DNA of 64,000 bases from Finegoldia magna ATCC 53516 (lineage in GTDB: Bacteria; Bacillota; Clostridia; Tissierellales; Peptoniphilaceae), in NCBI RefSeq assembly GCF_000159695.1, contig NZ_CM000955.1, forward strand, positions 1 to 64,000, in the 5' to 3' direction. A model generated the notes under the pieces. The model searched no databases, had not been told where the DNA came from, and saw only the letters and a list, made by a program, of their open reading frames with translations. Below, in pieces: positions 28,115-37,508 of the stretch (the first letter of the stretch is position 1; each line of letters starts with the position of its first letter). The position numbers and the translations under genes are program-made.

Positions 28115-28695
28115 ATCGAATAGGGACTAAAAACTAGCCCCTTTCACACCACCCGTACGTGCCGTTCGGCATACGGCGGTTCAATATTCTCTTGTATCAT
28201 ATTGTTTATTTCTGATGAAACTATTTAACTTTATTCTTTTTGTATCCGAACCTAGGGGAGTGAATACGTCACTCCTTGTATTCCATCAAGTCATAGTGCA
28301 TCCTTTTCAAATATTACAATAAATATTGTTCCTCCCTTCGCTCCATTTCCATTACAGAAACTTCCTAACTACTATGGATTCTGCTGACTTCTCATAGTTC
28401 GTTGTTACTACTGTGTCGTCCATGAGACCTCACGGGATAAGCCCTAATACTCTCATCGTTTACTTGCAGAATTTACGCTTTGGGTTTACGGTTACCTTTT
28501 GGGTCTTTGCTATCTTTAGCTAGCTTGGCCACCTGTTACGCCTTATATTCTGTTCCTGTCCGTCAAGCCACGATTTCGCTATTGCTTCTTCTCTCCTGGA
28601 TGTCGCCATCTAAAACTTGCAAGTCGCTATTAGATTCGTTGGTAACTACGCTCTGTAGGGATTTTCACCCCAGCATTAGAACATGCCCGTCATAC
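28115..28695 (-). mobile_element. Group IIC intron lacking its reverse-transcriptase ORF
   Basis: On the minus strand the element starts GTATGACGGGCATG, has the ...AGAAGTCAGCAGAATCCATAG block that precedes the ORF in bacterial class C introns, and ends with a domain V (GAACCGCCGTAT-GCC-GAAC-GGC-ACGTACGG) plus domain VI and CCCTATTCGAT. Domain IV, which normally carries a reverse transcriptase of about 420 aa, is only about 190 bases. It keeps a remnant ATGACTTGATGGAA that resembles the usual MTLME start with one base missing. Domain V has one extra G (ACGGGTGG where the canonical strand is ACGGTGG). The intron follows directly after an intrinsic terminator, the known target of class C introns. 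Confidence 0.85.
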
Positions 28696-28724
28696 TAAAA
28701 AAAGAGAGGACATATGTCCTCTCT
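28696..28724 (-). terminator. terminator of the FAF-like gene and group IIC insertion target
   Basis: A perfect palindrome (AGAGAGGACATATGTCCTCTCT) is followed on the minus strand by seven T and an A, and then by the intron 5' end. Confidence 0.9.
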
Positions 28725-28755
28725 AAATCTTTTTAGTATAATCTATTTGCGTAAA

Positions 28756-30633
28756 TTATTTACGTTTTTTAAGTGAAAGATAAGCTCCACCCATAGTAGC
28801 CATTGCTGCTGCTGCTATTGTAGCTGCTTCAGCTGCTGCACCTGCTTTTGGTAATTCTGCTTTTTCTTTCTTAGATGGTTTAGCTGGTTTTTTGTTGTTT
28901 TTCTTATCTTCTTTTTCAGGTTTTTTAGTGTTGTCTTTTTCGTCTTTGTTGTCTTTTTCTTTTTTGTCAACAACAATAGTTCCACCATCGATAACTTTTT
29001 CATCTTTGTTTTCTTTTTCTTCTTTTTTGTCTTCTTTTCCACCCTTGATAGTTACATATTCAGGAATTTCAACTTCAGCTTCTTTTTTAGCTTCGTCTTT
29101 TTTAGCTTCTTCAACGTTATTTTCAGCTTTTACTTCAGCTTCTGGTCTGAATAAACCTTTAACTTCAGAAACCATTTTTCCTTTTTGAACTACTTTGTAT
29201 CCTGTTGGAATGTGAGTTACAGCAATCTTGTATGTTCCTTCAGCAATACCTTTAACAACGATGTCTCCTTTTTCATCAGAAGTTCCGTTGTAAACTTTTG
29301 TACTATCTTCGATGTTTGTGAATTGTAAAGTTAATCCTTGTACACCTTTACCAGTTGTATCTTTAACTGCGAATTTGTAAGTGTAAACTGATTTAACTTC
29401 TTTGATTTCATCTTTAGTTTTATCGTATTCTTCTTTAAGTTTGTTTAATTCTGTTTGTAATTTTGCAATAGCTGCTGCTTGTTCGCTCTTGCTTAATTCA
29501 GCAAAGTTTTCGATTTCTTTGATCATGTCAGCATCTAATTTGCCAGCTAAAGAATTAATTCCTTGATTTTGATCTTTTAAGATAATGTTAATTCTAACAT
29601 ATTTTTCTTTTAATTGTTTTTCAATTGATTTTAATTCTTCAGTAACTTTGTATGCTCTTTGGTTAGCTTTTGCATAAGCTTTTGAAGCTGCATCGTAAGA
29701 TTTTTCAGCTGCTAAATAGTTTCTGAATGCTACTTCAGCGTTTGCTCTTGCATTATCGAAATCCTTGATAGCTTTTAATTTAGCTCTTTCGATAAGAGTT
29801 AATTCAGCTGCTGCATCTCCATAGTTATCGTTTAATCTATATTTTTTGTTTAATTCTTGAAGTTTAGCTTGGAATAAAGTATCAGCTTGTTTTATAGCAT
29901 TTTCTAAAGTTTTACCAGCTGCAGCATGAGCTTCAACTTTTTCGTCATGAGCTTTAGCTTTTTCATTTTCTGCTTGAGCAAGTCTAGCTTGAGCATCTCT
30001 TACAGCTTTTTTAGCTTGAGCGATTTGTGCATTTGTTCCTTCTGGTACATTTTCTTCATCATCTTCAACTGTTGCTAATGCTTTTTTAGCAGCGTTTAAT
30101 TCAATTTGTGCTCTGTCAACATTTGTTTGAGCTACTTCAAATTTTCTGTTACTGTTTGCAATAGTATCATCAAATTTTCTTTTAGCTTCTTTTTTAGCTG
30201 CATCACGAGCTGCTTCTGCTTCTTTTACTAATCTTTCATATTCGCCAACTTTAGCGTCGTAAGCGTCAATAGCTTTTCTCTTAGCTAATCTAGCTTTTTC
30301 TTGAGCGTCTTTTGCATTTTCCCAAGCTTTAGCTGCTGCTTCATAAGCTTTTTTAGCTGCTGCTTCTTCTTTTTGTAATTTTTCAATTAAACCTTCAGAA
30401 GTTTGTCCAGCTTCCCATTCTTGAGTAACGATAGCAGCTCTTCTAGCTGAAAGTTCAGCGATTTGTTTTGCTAATTGATCCATTCTAGCAGCTGCTTGTT
30501 GTTTAGTTAAGTTTAATTCTTCAGTGTAAGTGTTTTCTGCAGAATTCTTTTCAGCGAATGTTCCAGCTGGAACTGCTGTTACAACTAAAGCACCAGCTAA
30601 TGCTGCTGTCAATAACTTTTTGTTTAATTTCAT
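28756..30633 (-). CDS. faf: FAF-like coiled-coil surface protein (LPKAG-anchored)
   Basis: 625 aa. Sec signal (MKLNKKLLTAALAGALVVTAVPAGTFAEK) then about 360 residues of Ala/Lys/Glu-rich heptads predicted to form coiled coil (about 35-420). A Cna_B/prealbumin-like domain (about 430-500, ATYKF.. FTNIEDSTKVYNG.. GTYKIAVTHIPTGY) lacks the usual isopeptide Glu. A Lys/Glu/Asp-rich wall linker and LPKAG anchor (hydrophobic AAAAMATMGGAYLSL, tail KKRK) follow. Size and architecture match FAF, the F. magna adhesion factor reported to form fibrous surface coils, bind BM-40/SPARC and neutralise antibacterial peptides. ATG 30633 follows AGGAGGAA; an in-frame upstream codon at 30666 has no such site. Identity is by architecture only. 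Confidence 0.68.
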   Translation of the reverse strand: MKLNKKLLTAALAGALVVTAVPAGTFAEKNSAENTYTEELNLTKQQAAARMDQLAKQIAELSARRAAIVTQEWEAGQTSEGLIEKLQKEEAAAKKAYEAAAKAWENAKDAQEKARLAKRKAIDAYDAKVGEYERLVKEAEAARDAAKKEAKRKFDDTIANSNRKFEVAQTNVDRAQIELNAAKKALATVEDDEENVPEGTNAQIAQAKKAVRDAQARLAQAENEKAKAHDEKVEAHAAAGKTLENAIKQADTLFQAKLQELNKKYRLNDNYGDAAAELTLIERAKLKAIKDFDNARANAEVAFRNYLAAEKSYDAASKAYAKANQRAYKVTEELKSIEKQLKEKYVRINIILKDQNQGINSLAGKLDADMIKEIENFAELSKSEQAAAIAKLQTELNKLKEEYDKTKDEIKEVKSVYTYKFAVKDTTGKGVQGLTLQFTNIEDSTKVYNGTSDEKGDIVVKGIAEGTYKIAVTHIPTGYKVVQKGKMVSEVKGLFRPEAEVKAENNVEEAKKDEAKKEAEVEIPEYVTIKGGKEDKKEEKENKDEKVIDGGTIVVDKKEKDNKDEKDNTKKPEKEDKKNNKKPAKPSKKEKAELPKAGAAAEAATIAAAAMATMGGAYLSLKKRK

Positions 30634-31295
30634 TGGTATATTCCTCCTAAAATTTTTAACCTTCATAAACTTAAACTTATATCATTTATGACTGTTTTTC
30701 TGTAATTATATTTTAAATCAAATAATTTAATAAATCAAGCTTTTTAATAAAAGTTCAATGTTGTTTTGTCTAAAAGATAACTCAGTAAACTTTCACTTAA
30801 TGATAACGTATGTCTATGTAATTACTATTATACAATAATGAATTAAAATTTCAACCTTTTTTCCAGAAAATTTTGTGTTTTTACATATTTTTAATGGAAT
30901 TTTGATTATTTTTTGATATTAAATGAAAATATCCTTGTTTTTTATTGGTAGATTTTGGTTAAATTAAGTTATTGTTTGCCATTAGTTCTGAATATTTTTT
31001 TAATTATTCCAAATTCTTTTCTTTATATATAATTAGTATGTGTAGACGCTGGAATGTGTGTTATTTCTGAAAATATTTATCTGTCAATTTTATTATTGTA
31101 ATTTTATTAGCAGTGGTACTTATAGCACAATATAATTTGATTTATAATTCGTTTGATCACTGTTAGATTCTTCTCATTTACGCTGTTACGCTAAAGTGTT
31201 TGATACTTTGATGTTCACTATCGGTACTGTTAGTATAAATGAGATTAGTTTTTGTAACTTTTTTGTAATTTTTATAAAAATCTTTCTTTTTCCAA
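30634..31295. other. intergenic region upstream of the FAF-like gene
   Basis: About 660 AT-rich bases. An ATTATA (complement TATAAT) at 30705-30710 could be the -10 box with a weak -35. An imperfect hairpin with CTCATTTA/TAAATGAG ends spans about 31176-31244. No gene is visible. Confidence 0.4.
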
Positions 31296-31323
31296 AGAAA
31301 AACACCAAGATTTTTTCTTGGTG
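31296..31323 (-). terminator. terminator after the ElaA-like gene
   Basis: CACCAAGA and TCTTGGTG arms with a 5-base A loop are followed on the minus strand by TTTTTCTTT. Confidence 0.85.
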
Positions 31324-31338
31324 AGCTTTGGTTCCAAT

Positions 31339-31773
31339 TTATTTTACGATGTATTTCATTCGTATGTGTGGGATTCCATCTTCTTCGAATGGTTCTGAGG
31401 TTTGAACGAATCCTAATTTTTCGTAAAATTTTTGGGCGTAGGTTTGTGCTTCTATAATTATGGAATCTGCGTGAAGTTTTTCTGTTGCAAATTTTATTGC
31501 TTCTTTCATTATTTGTGTTCCGTATCCTTTGCGTCTTTCGGTTGCTATTACTCGCCCGATGTGGAATGTGTTTTCTTGTTTGTACAATCTACAGTAAGCC
31601 AAGATAATTGAGTTGTCGTTTTGCAGATATATGTGGTAACTTATCAGATCGATGTCATCTATTTCGTGATAAGGGCATTGTTGTTCTACTACGAATACGT
31701 CGACTCGTAGTTTGTAGATGTGGAAGAGTTCTTGTGTTGTAAGTTTGTCAAACGGTTTGATGATTGTGTTCAT
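31339..31773 (-). CDS. GNAT acetyltransferase, ElaA family
   Basis: 144 aa. The N-terminal FDKLTTQELFHIYKLRVDVFVVEQQCPYHEID is the ElaA signature; IGRVIATERRKGYGTQIMKEA carries the acetyl-CoA pyrophosphate loop (R/Q-x-x-G-x-G/A). The substrate of this family is unknown. It is the last gene of a leftward group with the YwaF-like protein and the S51 peptidase and is followed by a terminator. Confidence 0.85.
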   Translation of the reverse strand: MNTIIKPFDKLTTQELFHIYKLRVDVFVVEQQCPYHEIDDIDLISYHIYLQNDNSIILAYCRLYKQENTFHIGRVIATERRKGYGTQIMKEAIKFATEKLHADSIIIEAQTYAQKFYEKLGFVQTSEPFEEDGIPHIRMKYIVK

Positions 31774-31795
31774 GGTTTCTCCTAAAGGATAGCGA

Positions 31796-32494
31796 TTATT
31801 GTTGTGTCGTTAGTTGTGGTTCTATTTGTGTGTTTTGTACGATTTTGATGTGTGTTATTTCTGCAATTGTGATCAAGAATGTGATGATTAATGTCATTAT
31901 TAGGAATGTGACATGTGGTGTGAATCGTACTGGTATTGTTTGCGGAAATTGTACAAGGTATCCGTAATTTGTATGCAATATTAGGTTGACTGTCATGATT
32001 GCTATGTTCATGATGCTGGTTATCATGAGTGAGTGTTTTAGTTTGAGGGTGGATTTTCGTGTGGCTAATATGCTAACGCCACAAAATCCTAGCAGCAAAT
32101 GGTTGGCGATGTATGTGAGATTGGTTACATGTGGCCACATATATTTGGATGGATCTGGGAATGTAAATGCGATTATGGCTCCGATTAGTCCCATCCATGC
32201 AAAGTAGCGCATTAGTTTGTCGTTTTGTATTTGGTATGCTACCACCATCATGATGGCTGATATTCTACAGTGAAACAGTGGCAATCCTTCTTTGATGAGA
32301 AGTGTGTGGTTTCCTGCGTACCATGAAAATAATATTATTTGTCCAAAGAATCCCAAAAACAATGCTGGTTTGAGTAGTTTGGTTTTGTGTTTGAGTTTGT
32401 ATGCCAAAAAAATTACTAGGACTAATGATAGTCTTAGTAATGTTATGTTGATATTGGTGTAGGCATCTTCGTTGTATCTGAAAAATTCTGTCAT
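31796..32494 (-). CDS. YwaF/TMEM164-like (TIGR02206) membrane protein
   Basis: 232 aa with about six to seven transmembrane helices. The conserved LPLFHCRISAIMM and the PHVTNLTYIANHLLLG segment match the TIGR02206/YwaF family. Human TMEM164 relatives are lipid acyltransferases, but the bacterial role is not established. Its start overlaps the stop codon of the upstream S51 peptidase gene by one base, so the two are co-translated. Confidence 0.75.
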   Translation of the reverse strand: MTEFFRYNEDAYTNINITLLRLSLVLVIFLAYKLKHKTKLLKPALFLGFFGQIILFSWYAGNHTLLIKEGLPLFHCRISAIMMVVAYQIQNDKLMRYFAWMGLIGAIIAFTFPDPSKYMWPHVTNLTYIANHLLLGFCGVSILATRKSTLKLKHSLMITSIMNIAIMTVNLILHTNYGYLVQFPQTIPVRFTPHVTFLIMTLIITFLITIAEITHIKIVQNTQIEPQLTTQQ

Positions 32495-33213
32495 TAATTT
32501 ACTCCTCGTAGATTTACGACTTCACCTGTATTGCAGACTTTTCTTACTCTGCCATCTTTGATGACGTAGCAATTGCCGTAAATTTTGTTTTCTGTTGGTA
32601 TGATGAATGCTCCATCTTCTATGGCGTAGAATTTTCTTCCGTAGCTGTCAGGCAGTGTGACATCTTCCATGATTCGTTGGTTGTCGACTCGTTGATTTTT
32701 TACATCTGCGTAGTGTGGAAGCACGGATATGTCTACAATTCCAAGTCCTTTGAGAAATCTACGGTAGTGCGTGGATTTGACTTCGCCAAAGTTTTCGGGC
32801 TGAGCGTAGACTTCTGATGCTGAATTCATGCTTCCTGCGCTGATTCCAATCACAAGTCCGTCGTAGTTTTTGATGTATTTTTCAAGATGAATGTGGTGGA
32901 AGAATTTGTTCTGTGTCGGAACGTGACCTCCAGCAAGTATTATGAGGTTCGCTCGTGATATGAGTTGTTGTAATCTTCTTTTTTTTAAAGGATACAAAGT
33001 TGTCCAGTGTTTGACTGTGAATCCACTTTTTCTGAAGGCTCTCTTGTAGTGCGAGCTTATCGTGTGTGTTAGAAATGGTGCTTGTGGATCTGAAGGAATG
33101 TACAGACAATTGATGTCTCCTACGTATTCGTGGATTTTGTCGACAAATCCATTTTGACTGTTAAGTTGTCTTTTGTCAGGGGACATTATGTCACTTGTAA
33201 GTATCACGTTCAT
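32494..33213 (-). CDS. Peptidase S51 family protein (PepE/cyanophycinase-like)
   Basis: 239 aa with the S51 fold: LIILAGGHVPTQN (nucleotide-fold turn and oxyanion region) and the nucleophile elbow GISAGSMNSA with the predicted catalytic Ser near residue 125. Relatives are aspartyl dipeptidases or cyanophycinase-like peptidases. The region FGEVKSTHYRRFLKGLGIVDISVLPHYADVKN supplies the likely catalytic His. It heads a short leftward operon with the YwaF-like gene. Confidence 0.83.
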   Translation of the reverse strand: MNVILTSDIMSPDKRQLNSQNGFVDKIHEYVGDINCLYIPSDPQAPFLTHTISSHYKRAFRKSGFTVKHWTTLYPLKKRRLQQLISRANLIILAGGHVPTQNKFFHHIHLEKYIKNYDGLVIGISAGSMNSASEVYAQPENFGEVKSTHYRRFLKGLGIVDISVLPHYADVKNQRVDNQRIMEDVTLPDSYGRKFYAIEDGAFIIPTENKIYGNCYVIKDGRVRKVCNTGEVVNLRGVN

Positions 33214-33376
33214 TGCGTTCTCCTAGATTTCGTGCAAATATATTTCGATTGGTATTGTTATTTTATTTTACCACAATATGCGTGTTTTGGGAGATGTTGG
33301 GGCGGAAATCGGAGATGTTTTAGATTGAAAAAATAGATATGAAAATTTTGCTGAATAAGTTAGCATTGAAACAAAC

Positions 33377-33546
33377 CAAAAACATCGTAAATAAGCGAAT
33401 CATTCGGAAAAAATTGGAATAAATTCTAGCGAAATGAAACGTTAAAAAATCGCACTGTCTGAGCGTTAGCGAGTTTGCGATTTTAGTTTCATAAGCGATG
33501 AATTTATCAATTTTTGTAGACAGATGAGCGTTTTACGAGTTTTTGT
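33377..33546. repeat. palindromic intergenic element, copy 1
   Basis: About 170 bases that fold on themselves: AAAACATCGTAAAT..AAAAAATTG..GAAATGAAAC..AAAATCGCA on the left pairs imperfectly with TGCGATTTT..GTTTCAT..CAATTTTT..GTTTTACGAGTTTT on the right. The tip contains GAGCGTTAGCGAG. No coding frame. Copies 2 and 3 follow in tandem. Confidence 0.75.
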
Positions 33547-33608
33547 GTTCCCTTCCTTATTATAGAATTGAAAAAAGTAGATTATACAAAAAGATCGCAG
33601 TGAAATAA

Positions 33609-33783
33609 ACAAAAAAGATCGTAGCTAAATGAGTCATCTGGAGAAAATTGTGCAAAATTCAATCGAAAAAATCCGCCAGAAATTTGACCGCGTAAGCGAA
33701 GCGTGCTTCAAATTTCAGGATTTTGAGATTTGAATTTTCCAATTTTTGGAAGCCAGACGAATGTGCTACGACTTTTCTTGTTT
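33609..33783. repeat. palindromic intergenic element, copy 2 (diverged)
   Basis: Same plan as copy 1 but diverged sequence with arms that still match each other: AAAAGATCGTAGC at the left pairs with GCTACGACTTTTC at the right, and the tip is GCGTAAGCGAAGCG. Covarying arms suggest the hairpin itself is maintained. Confidence 0.7.
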
Positions 33784-33889
33784 CCATGTCCCTGTCTGAT
33801 GTATACGTCCTGTGAAACCCCCTCGCCTTTTTATAGAATTGAAAAAAGTAGATTTCGAATTTTTGTTGAGTAAGTTAGCATTGAAACAA

Positions 33890-34062
33890 ACCAGAAACAT
33901 CGTAAATAAGCGAATCATTCGGAAAAAATTGGAATAAATTCTAGTGAAATGAAACGTTTAAAAATCGCACTGTCTGAGCGTCAGCGAGTTTGCGATTTTA
34001 GTTTCATAAGCGATGAATTTATCAATTTTTGAAGACAGATGAGCGTTTTACGAGTTTTTGAG
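33890..34062. repeat. palindromic intergenic element, copy 3
   Basis: Almost identical to copy 1 (a few base differences, tip GAGCGTCAGCGAG). A GAATTGAAAAAAGTAGAT tract precedes both copies 2 and 3, so the duplicated unit is longer than the hairpin. Confidence 0.75.
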
Positions 34063-34106
34063 TTTATGCGTCCCTGTTCGATGTGAGCGTTGAGCGAAAG
34101 AGTAAA

Positions 34107-34150
34107 TAAAAAAGTAGAAAACCGAGCAAACATGGTTTTCTACTTTCTAT
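34107..34150 (-). terminator. terminator after the ABC exporter operon
   Basis: AAAGTAGAAAACC and GGTTTTCTACTTT arms, with TTTTTTA downstream on the minus strand. Confidence 0.88.
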
Positions 34151-34153
34151 ACC

Positions 34154-37100
34154 TTAATCTACAGATTTTAATGCTTCAAGCATATCTACTTTTTTCAATT
34201 TGTGGTTGACTATTACTCCCAACGCGTAAAGTATTCCTATTACCAAAAGTATCGGTAGGATATATACCCACACTTCGATGTTTGGGTTGAAATATATTTC
34301 CGCTGGTGCAACTTTGTCGAGGATTACTTTGTGGAGGATTTTCCCTCCAAATATTCCTGCGATTATTCCAATAATCGACAGGCATATTGTTTCACGATAG
34401 ATGTACATGGTTACTTCGTTGTTGAAGAATCCCAATACTTTTATCGTGGATAATTCTCTGATTCTTTCTGCTACGTTGATGTTGGTTAGGTTGTAGAGGA
34501 TTACAATCGCAAGTAACAGCGACATTATCGTCAACACTGTCATTACTTTCGTGAGCGAGTTGGTCATGGTTTCAACTTGTATGATGACGTTGGTGTTTTG
34601 TGACACGGCTTTGATTCCATTTGACGCCATGAACTTTGCTGTGACTTTTTCAACATTCGTTTTTGATTTGTCCTTGAGAGCGATAAAGTAGCTGTTGTCG
34701 TCTACTTTTTCGCCAACTGATTTTCTGTAGTAGTCGTCACTCATGAAAATAAAATGTCCTGCGTACATTTTGGTGATTTGTGCTATTTTGAATTTTCTGT
34801 CTTGGTTTGCGACTTTTAGCGTAATCGTGTCACCTGTTTTCGCTTTTATCAAATCGGCAAGTTTCTGCGATACGACGATGCCATCATCTGTTATTTTGAG
34901 CGCATCTTCGGAGTTTTTGTGTTCCAAATTGATATATGGCGAAAATGTGTCCGTGTGTGTGACAAGCATCGTGATTGTTTGTTCGTCGTCAATTCCTTTG
35001 ATGTTTTTGGTTATATTTTCAAAATGAACTGGAATGTAGCCTGTAATGTCGTCTGATTTTAATAATCGGTCGATTTTCTGTTGTTCTTTTTCTGTGACGA
35101 AATCTTTCTTAGCAACTACTGCATCGTATTGGATGATTTGTCCGTATTGTTTGGTCTGGATTCCTTTGATTGACGATGAGATTCCTAGTCCTGCAAATAA
35201 TAGTGCGACAGACCCTGCAACTCCGAATATCGTCATGAACATTCTTTGCTTGTATCTGAAGATATTTCTGGCTGTGACTTTTTGCGTGAATGTCATTCTG
35301 CTCCACAATGGTGTGATTCTTTCCATAAAAATCTTGGAGCCTTTTGTCGGTGGTTTTGGAAGCAAGAGCTGTGCTGATGTTTCTCTTAGTTCTTTGACCG
35401 AGATGTAAACCGCTGGGAGTACGCTGCAAATTATTGTGAAAAGCACCGATAAACCAAGTATTTTGAATGAAAAATAGTACTTGACTGGTGGTATGGTCAT
35501 GTTTGCCAAAAGCGACGTGCATAAAATGTACGGAAGCGCATACGTTCCAAGTAGTGTTCCCAAAATCGTGCCCAATCCTCCTGAGATTAGTCCGTACAAC
35601 ACGAATTTCTTGATGACATCAGTATCATTGTAGCCCAATGCCTTCAGAATTCCTGCATTGTTTCGTTCTTCTTGGACAAATCGCGTCATCGTTGTGACTG
35701 TTACAAGAGCTGCGACAAGATACAAGACTACAGGGAATAGGTTACTTACTTTCGTGATCCCCGATGATGTCGTTTCGACCATTTTTATTCCGTCGCCACC
35801 TGGCATTGTCCTTCTTGTATAAGTTGAATATTCTGGAAGCGACAATCCGTCGATTTCGATTTGAGCGTCGTGAATTTTGGATTCTGCGTCTTGGATTTTG
35901 TCGTCGGCTTTTTTCTTTTCTGTTTCAAATTCTTTTTTCTTGTCGTCAAGTTCTTTTTGTGACGATGAGATTTTGTCAAATCCTTCTTGAATTTGTTTTT
36001 TTGATGAGTTCAGTTGTGCAATTCCGTTTTGGTATTTTGTTTTGGATGCGTTGAGCTGATTGCGTCCAGAGTTGTATTTTGCAACAGAATTTTGGTAGAG
36101 TTTCTTCTTTTCGGATAGTTTTCTTTGTGATGAGTCAAATTCATCAATTTTTTTCTTTCCAGATTTATATTGTTGAATTCCCTGATTGTACTTCGCCAAC
36201 CCTTGGTTATACTGAGCTTCGGATTGTTGTATCATTTTAGATTGTTCTGCGATTGAACTTTCAGCTTGTTGGATTTCTGGAACAATTTCAGGATTTATTC
36301 CCTGTTTTTTGAGTTCTGCTTTCTTTTGTTCAAGGTTTTGTTTTGCTTGTTGTAGCTTTGCTTTTCCTTGTTGGATTTGGGCGTTAGATGAATCAAGCTT
36401 TGCTTTTGTCGCATCAAGAGTTGTTTTTGATTGTGATAGCTTCTTTTTATTTGCTTCGACTTCTTTTTTCTTAGAATCCAATTGTTTTTGTCCGTTTTCA
36501 AGCTGAATTTTCGCATCGTCCAATTGTTTCTTGGTTGCTTGAAGACGGCTTTCTGCTGATTCGATTTGGTATTTTGAATTCTTGATTACAGACTCCTTGT
36601 GTGCGATTTGTTTTTGTGCCGATACTAGCTTTGCTTTTTCGTCGTCGATTTTCTTTTGTCCGTCGGATAATTTCTTCTCTGCATCAGTTATTTCTTTTTT
36701 TGCATCTTCGATTTTCTTCTTGGATTTCGCGATTTTGTCATTCGCCTTTGATTTAATTTCTTCGAGTCGTTGTTTACCGTTATCTTTCAGAATTTCATCG
36801 AGTTGTTTCTGATGTTTGTCGACTTTTCTGGTGTATTCAGAGTCTGTATAATTAAGCCCACGCACATCTTTGTAACGCGCACGTGCAATGGTGTAGACGT
36901 CTGTGTCGAAGTTGTCTGGTGTTACTACTGCGTATCCTTCCAAATTTCCAGATCCCGCAGAAGAATTTCCCAGAGCTGTCTTGGAGACAATTTCTGTAGA
37001 ATTGACGAATCCCGTCACTGTGAATTCTTCTTTTTTCAAAATCTTACTGTCTTCGTCTTTTTCTTTGAATTTTATTTTATCTCCGATTTTGTATTTAGTT

Positions 37101-37507
37101 TTGTATTGATCGGTAAGTGCTATGTCTCCGATTTTTTGCGGAAACTTGCCGCTCACAAGTTCAAACTTAGATATATTTTTAGTATTGGAAAATATTCTGA
37201 ACGATGTAGGAGTGTCACCTATCGTCGCATCGGAGAAATATCCGTACTCAACGTCTGCGATATTTTTGATTTGGTCGATCTCCTTCGCATCATTTTCCGT
37301 GATTCCGTAATCGCTGATGACATTGACATCGGACAAATTATAATCTTCGTAGTATTTGTTCGCCGATTTGTCGATGTCGGGGCCTGTGACTTTGAGTGCG
37401 ACAAGTGTCATGGATCCGAGCATCATCAACAACATTATCGACAAAAATCGTCCCTTAGATTCTATAAACGATTTGAAAATCGTCTTGTTCAATGTTTTCT
37501 TCTTCAT
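34154..37507 (-). CDS. FtsX-type ABC transporter permease with a long extracellular coiled coil
   Basis: 1,117 aa. One N-terminal membrane helix (FLSIMLLMMLGSMTLVAL), a MacB-like extracytoplasmic domain (about 45-230), then about 320 residues of Lys/Gln/Glu-rich heptads (about 235-560) that should form a long coiled-coil hairpin, a first FtsX membrane block (about 590-720), a second extracytoplasmic domain, and a second FtsX block at the C-terminus (about 985-1100). Such two-FtsX-domain permeases work with one ATPase in mechanotransmission or export of peptides and toxic compounds. Stop and start codons of the ATPase and permease are one base apart. The substrate is unknown. Confidence 0.88.
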   Translation of the reverse strand: MKKKTLNKTIFKSFIESKGRFLSIMLLMMLGSMTLVALKVTGPDIDKSANKYYEDYNLSDVNVISDYGITENDAKEIDQIKNIADVEYGYFSDATIGDTPTSFRIFSNTKNISKFELVSGKFPQKIGDIALTDQYKTKYKIGDKIKFKEKDEDSKILKKEEFTVTGFVNSTEIVSKTALGNSSAGSGNLEGYAVVTPDNFDTDVYTIARARYKDVRGLNYTDSEYTRKVDKHQKQLDEILKDNGKQRLEEIKSKANDKIAKSKKKIEDAKKEITDAEKKLSDGQKKIDDEKAKLVSAQKQIAHKESVIKNSKYQIESAESRLQATKKQLDDAKIQLENGQKQLDSKKKEVEANKKKLSQSKTTLDATKAKLDSSNAQIQQGKAKLQQAKQNLEQKKAELKKQGINPEIVPEIQQAESSIAEQSKMIQQSEAQYNQGLAKYNQGIQQYKSGKKKIDEFDSSQRKLSEKKKLYQNSVAKYNSGRNQLNASKTKYQNGIAQLNSSKKQIQEGFDKISSSQKELDDKKKEFETEKKKADDKIQDAESKIHDAQIEIDGLSLPEYSTYTRRTMPGGDGIKMVETTSSGITKVSNLFPVVLYLVAALVTVTTMTRFVQEERNNAGILKALGYNDTDVIKKFVLYGLISGGLGTILGTLLGTYALPYILCTSLLANMTIPPVKYYFSFKILGLSVLFTIICSVLPAVYISVKELRETSAQLLLPKPPTKGSKIFMERITPLWSRMTFTQKVTARNIFRYKQRMFMTIFGVAGSVALLFAGLGISSSIKGIQTKQYGQIIQYDAVVAKKDFVTEKEQQKIDRLLKSDDITGYIPVHFENITKNIKGIDDEQTITMLVTHTDTFSPYINLEHKNSEDALKITDDGIVVSQKLADLIKAKTGDTITLKVANQDRKFKIAQITKMYAGHFIFMSDDYYRKSVGEKVDDNSYFIALKDKSKTNVEKVTAKFMASNGIKAVSQNTNVIIQVETMTNSLTKVMTVLTIMSLLLAIVILYNLTNINVAERIRELSTIKVLGFFNNEVTMYIYRETICLSIIGIIAGIFGGKILHKVILDKVAPAEIYFNPNIEVWVYILPILLVIGILYALGVIVNHKLKKVDMLEALKSVD

Positions 37508-37508
37508 T

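Noticed and set aside
28480..28698. 72-codon plus-strand frame
   Set aside because: It covers the 5' part of the group IIC intron in antisense; the RNA structure explains the sequence.
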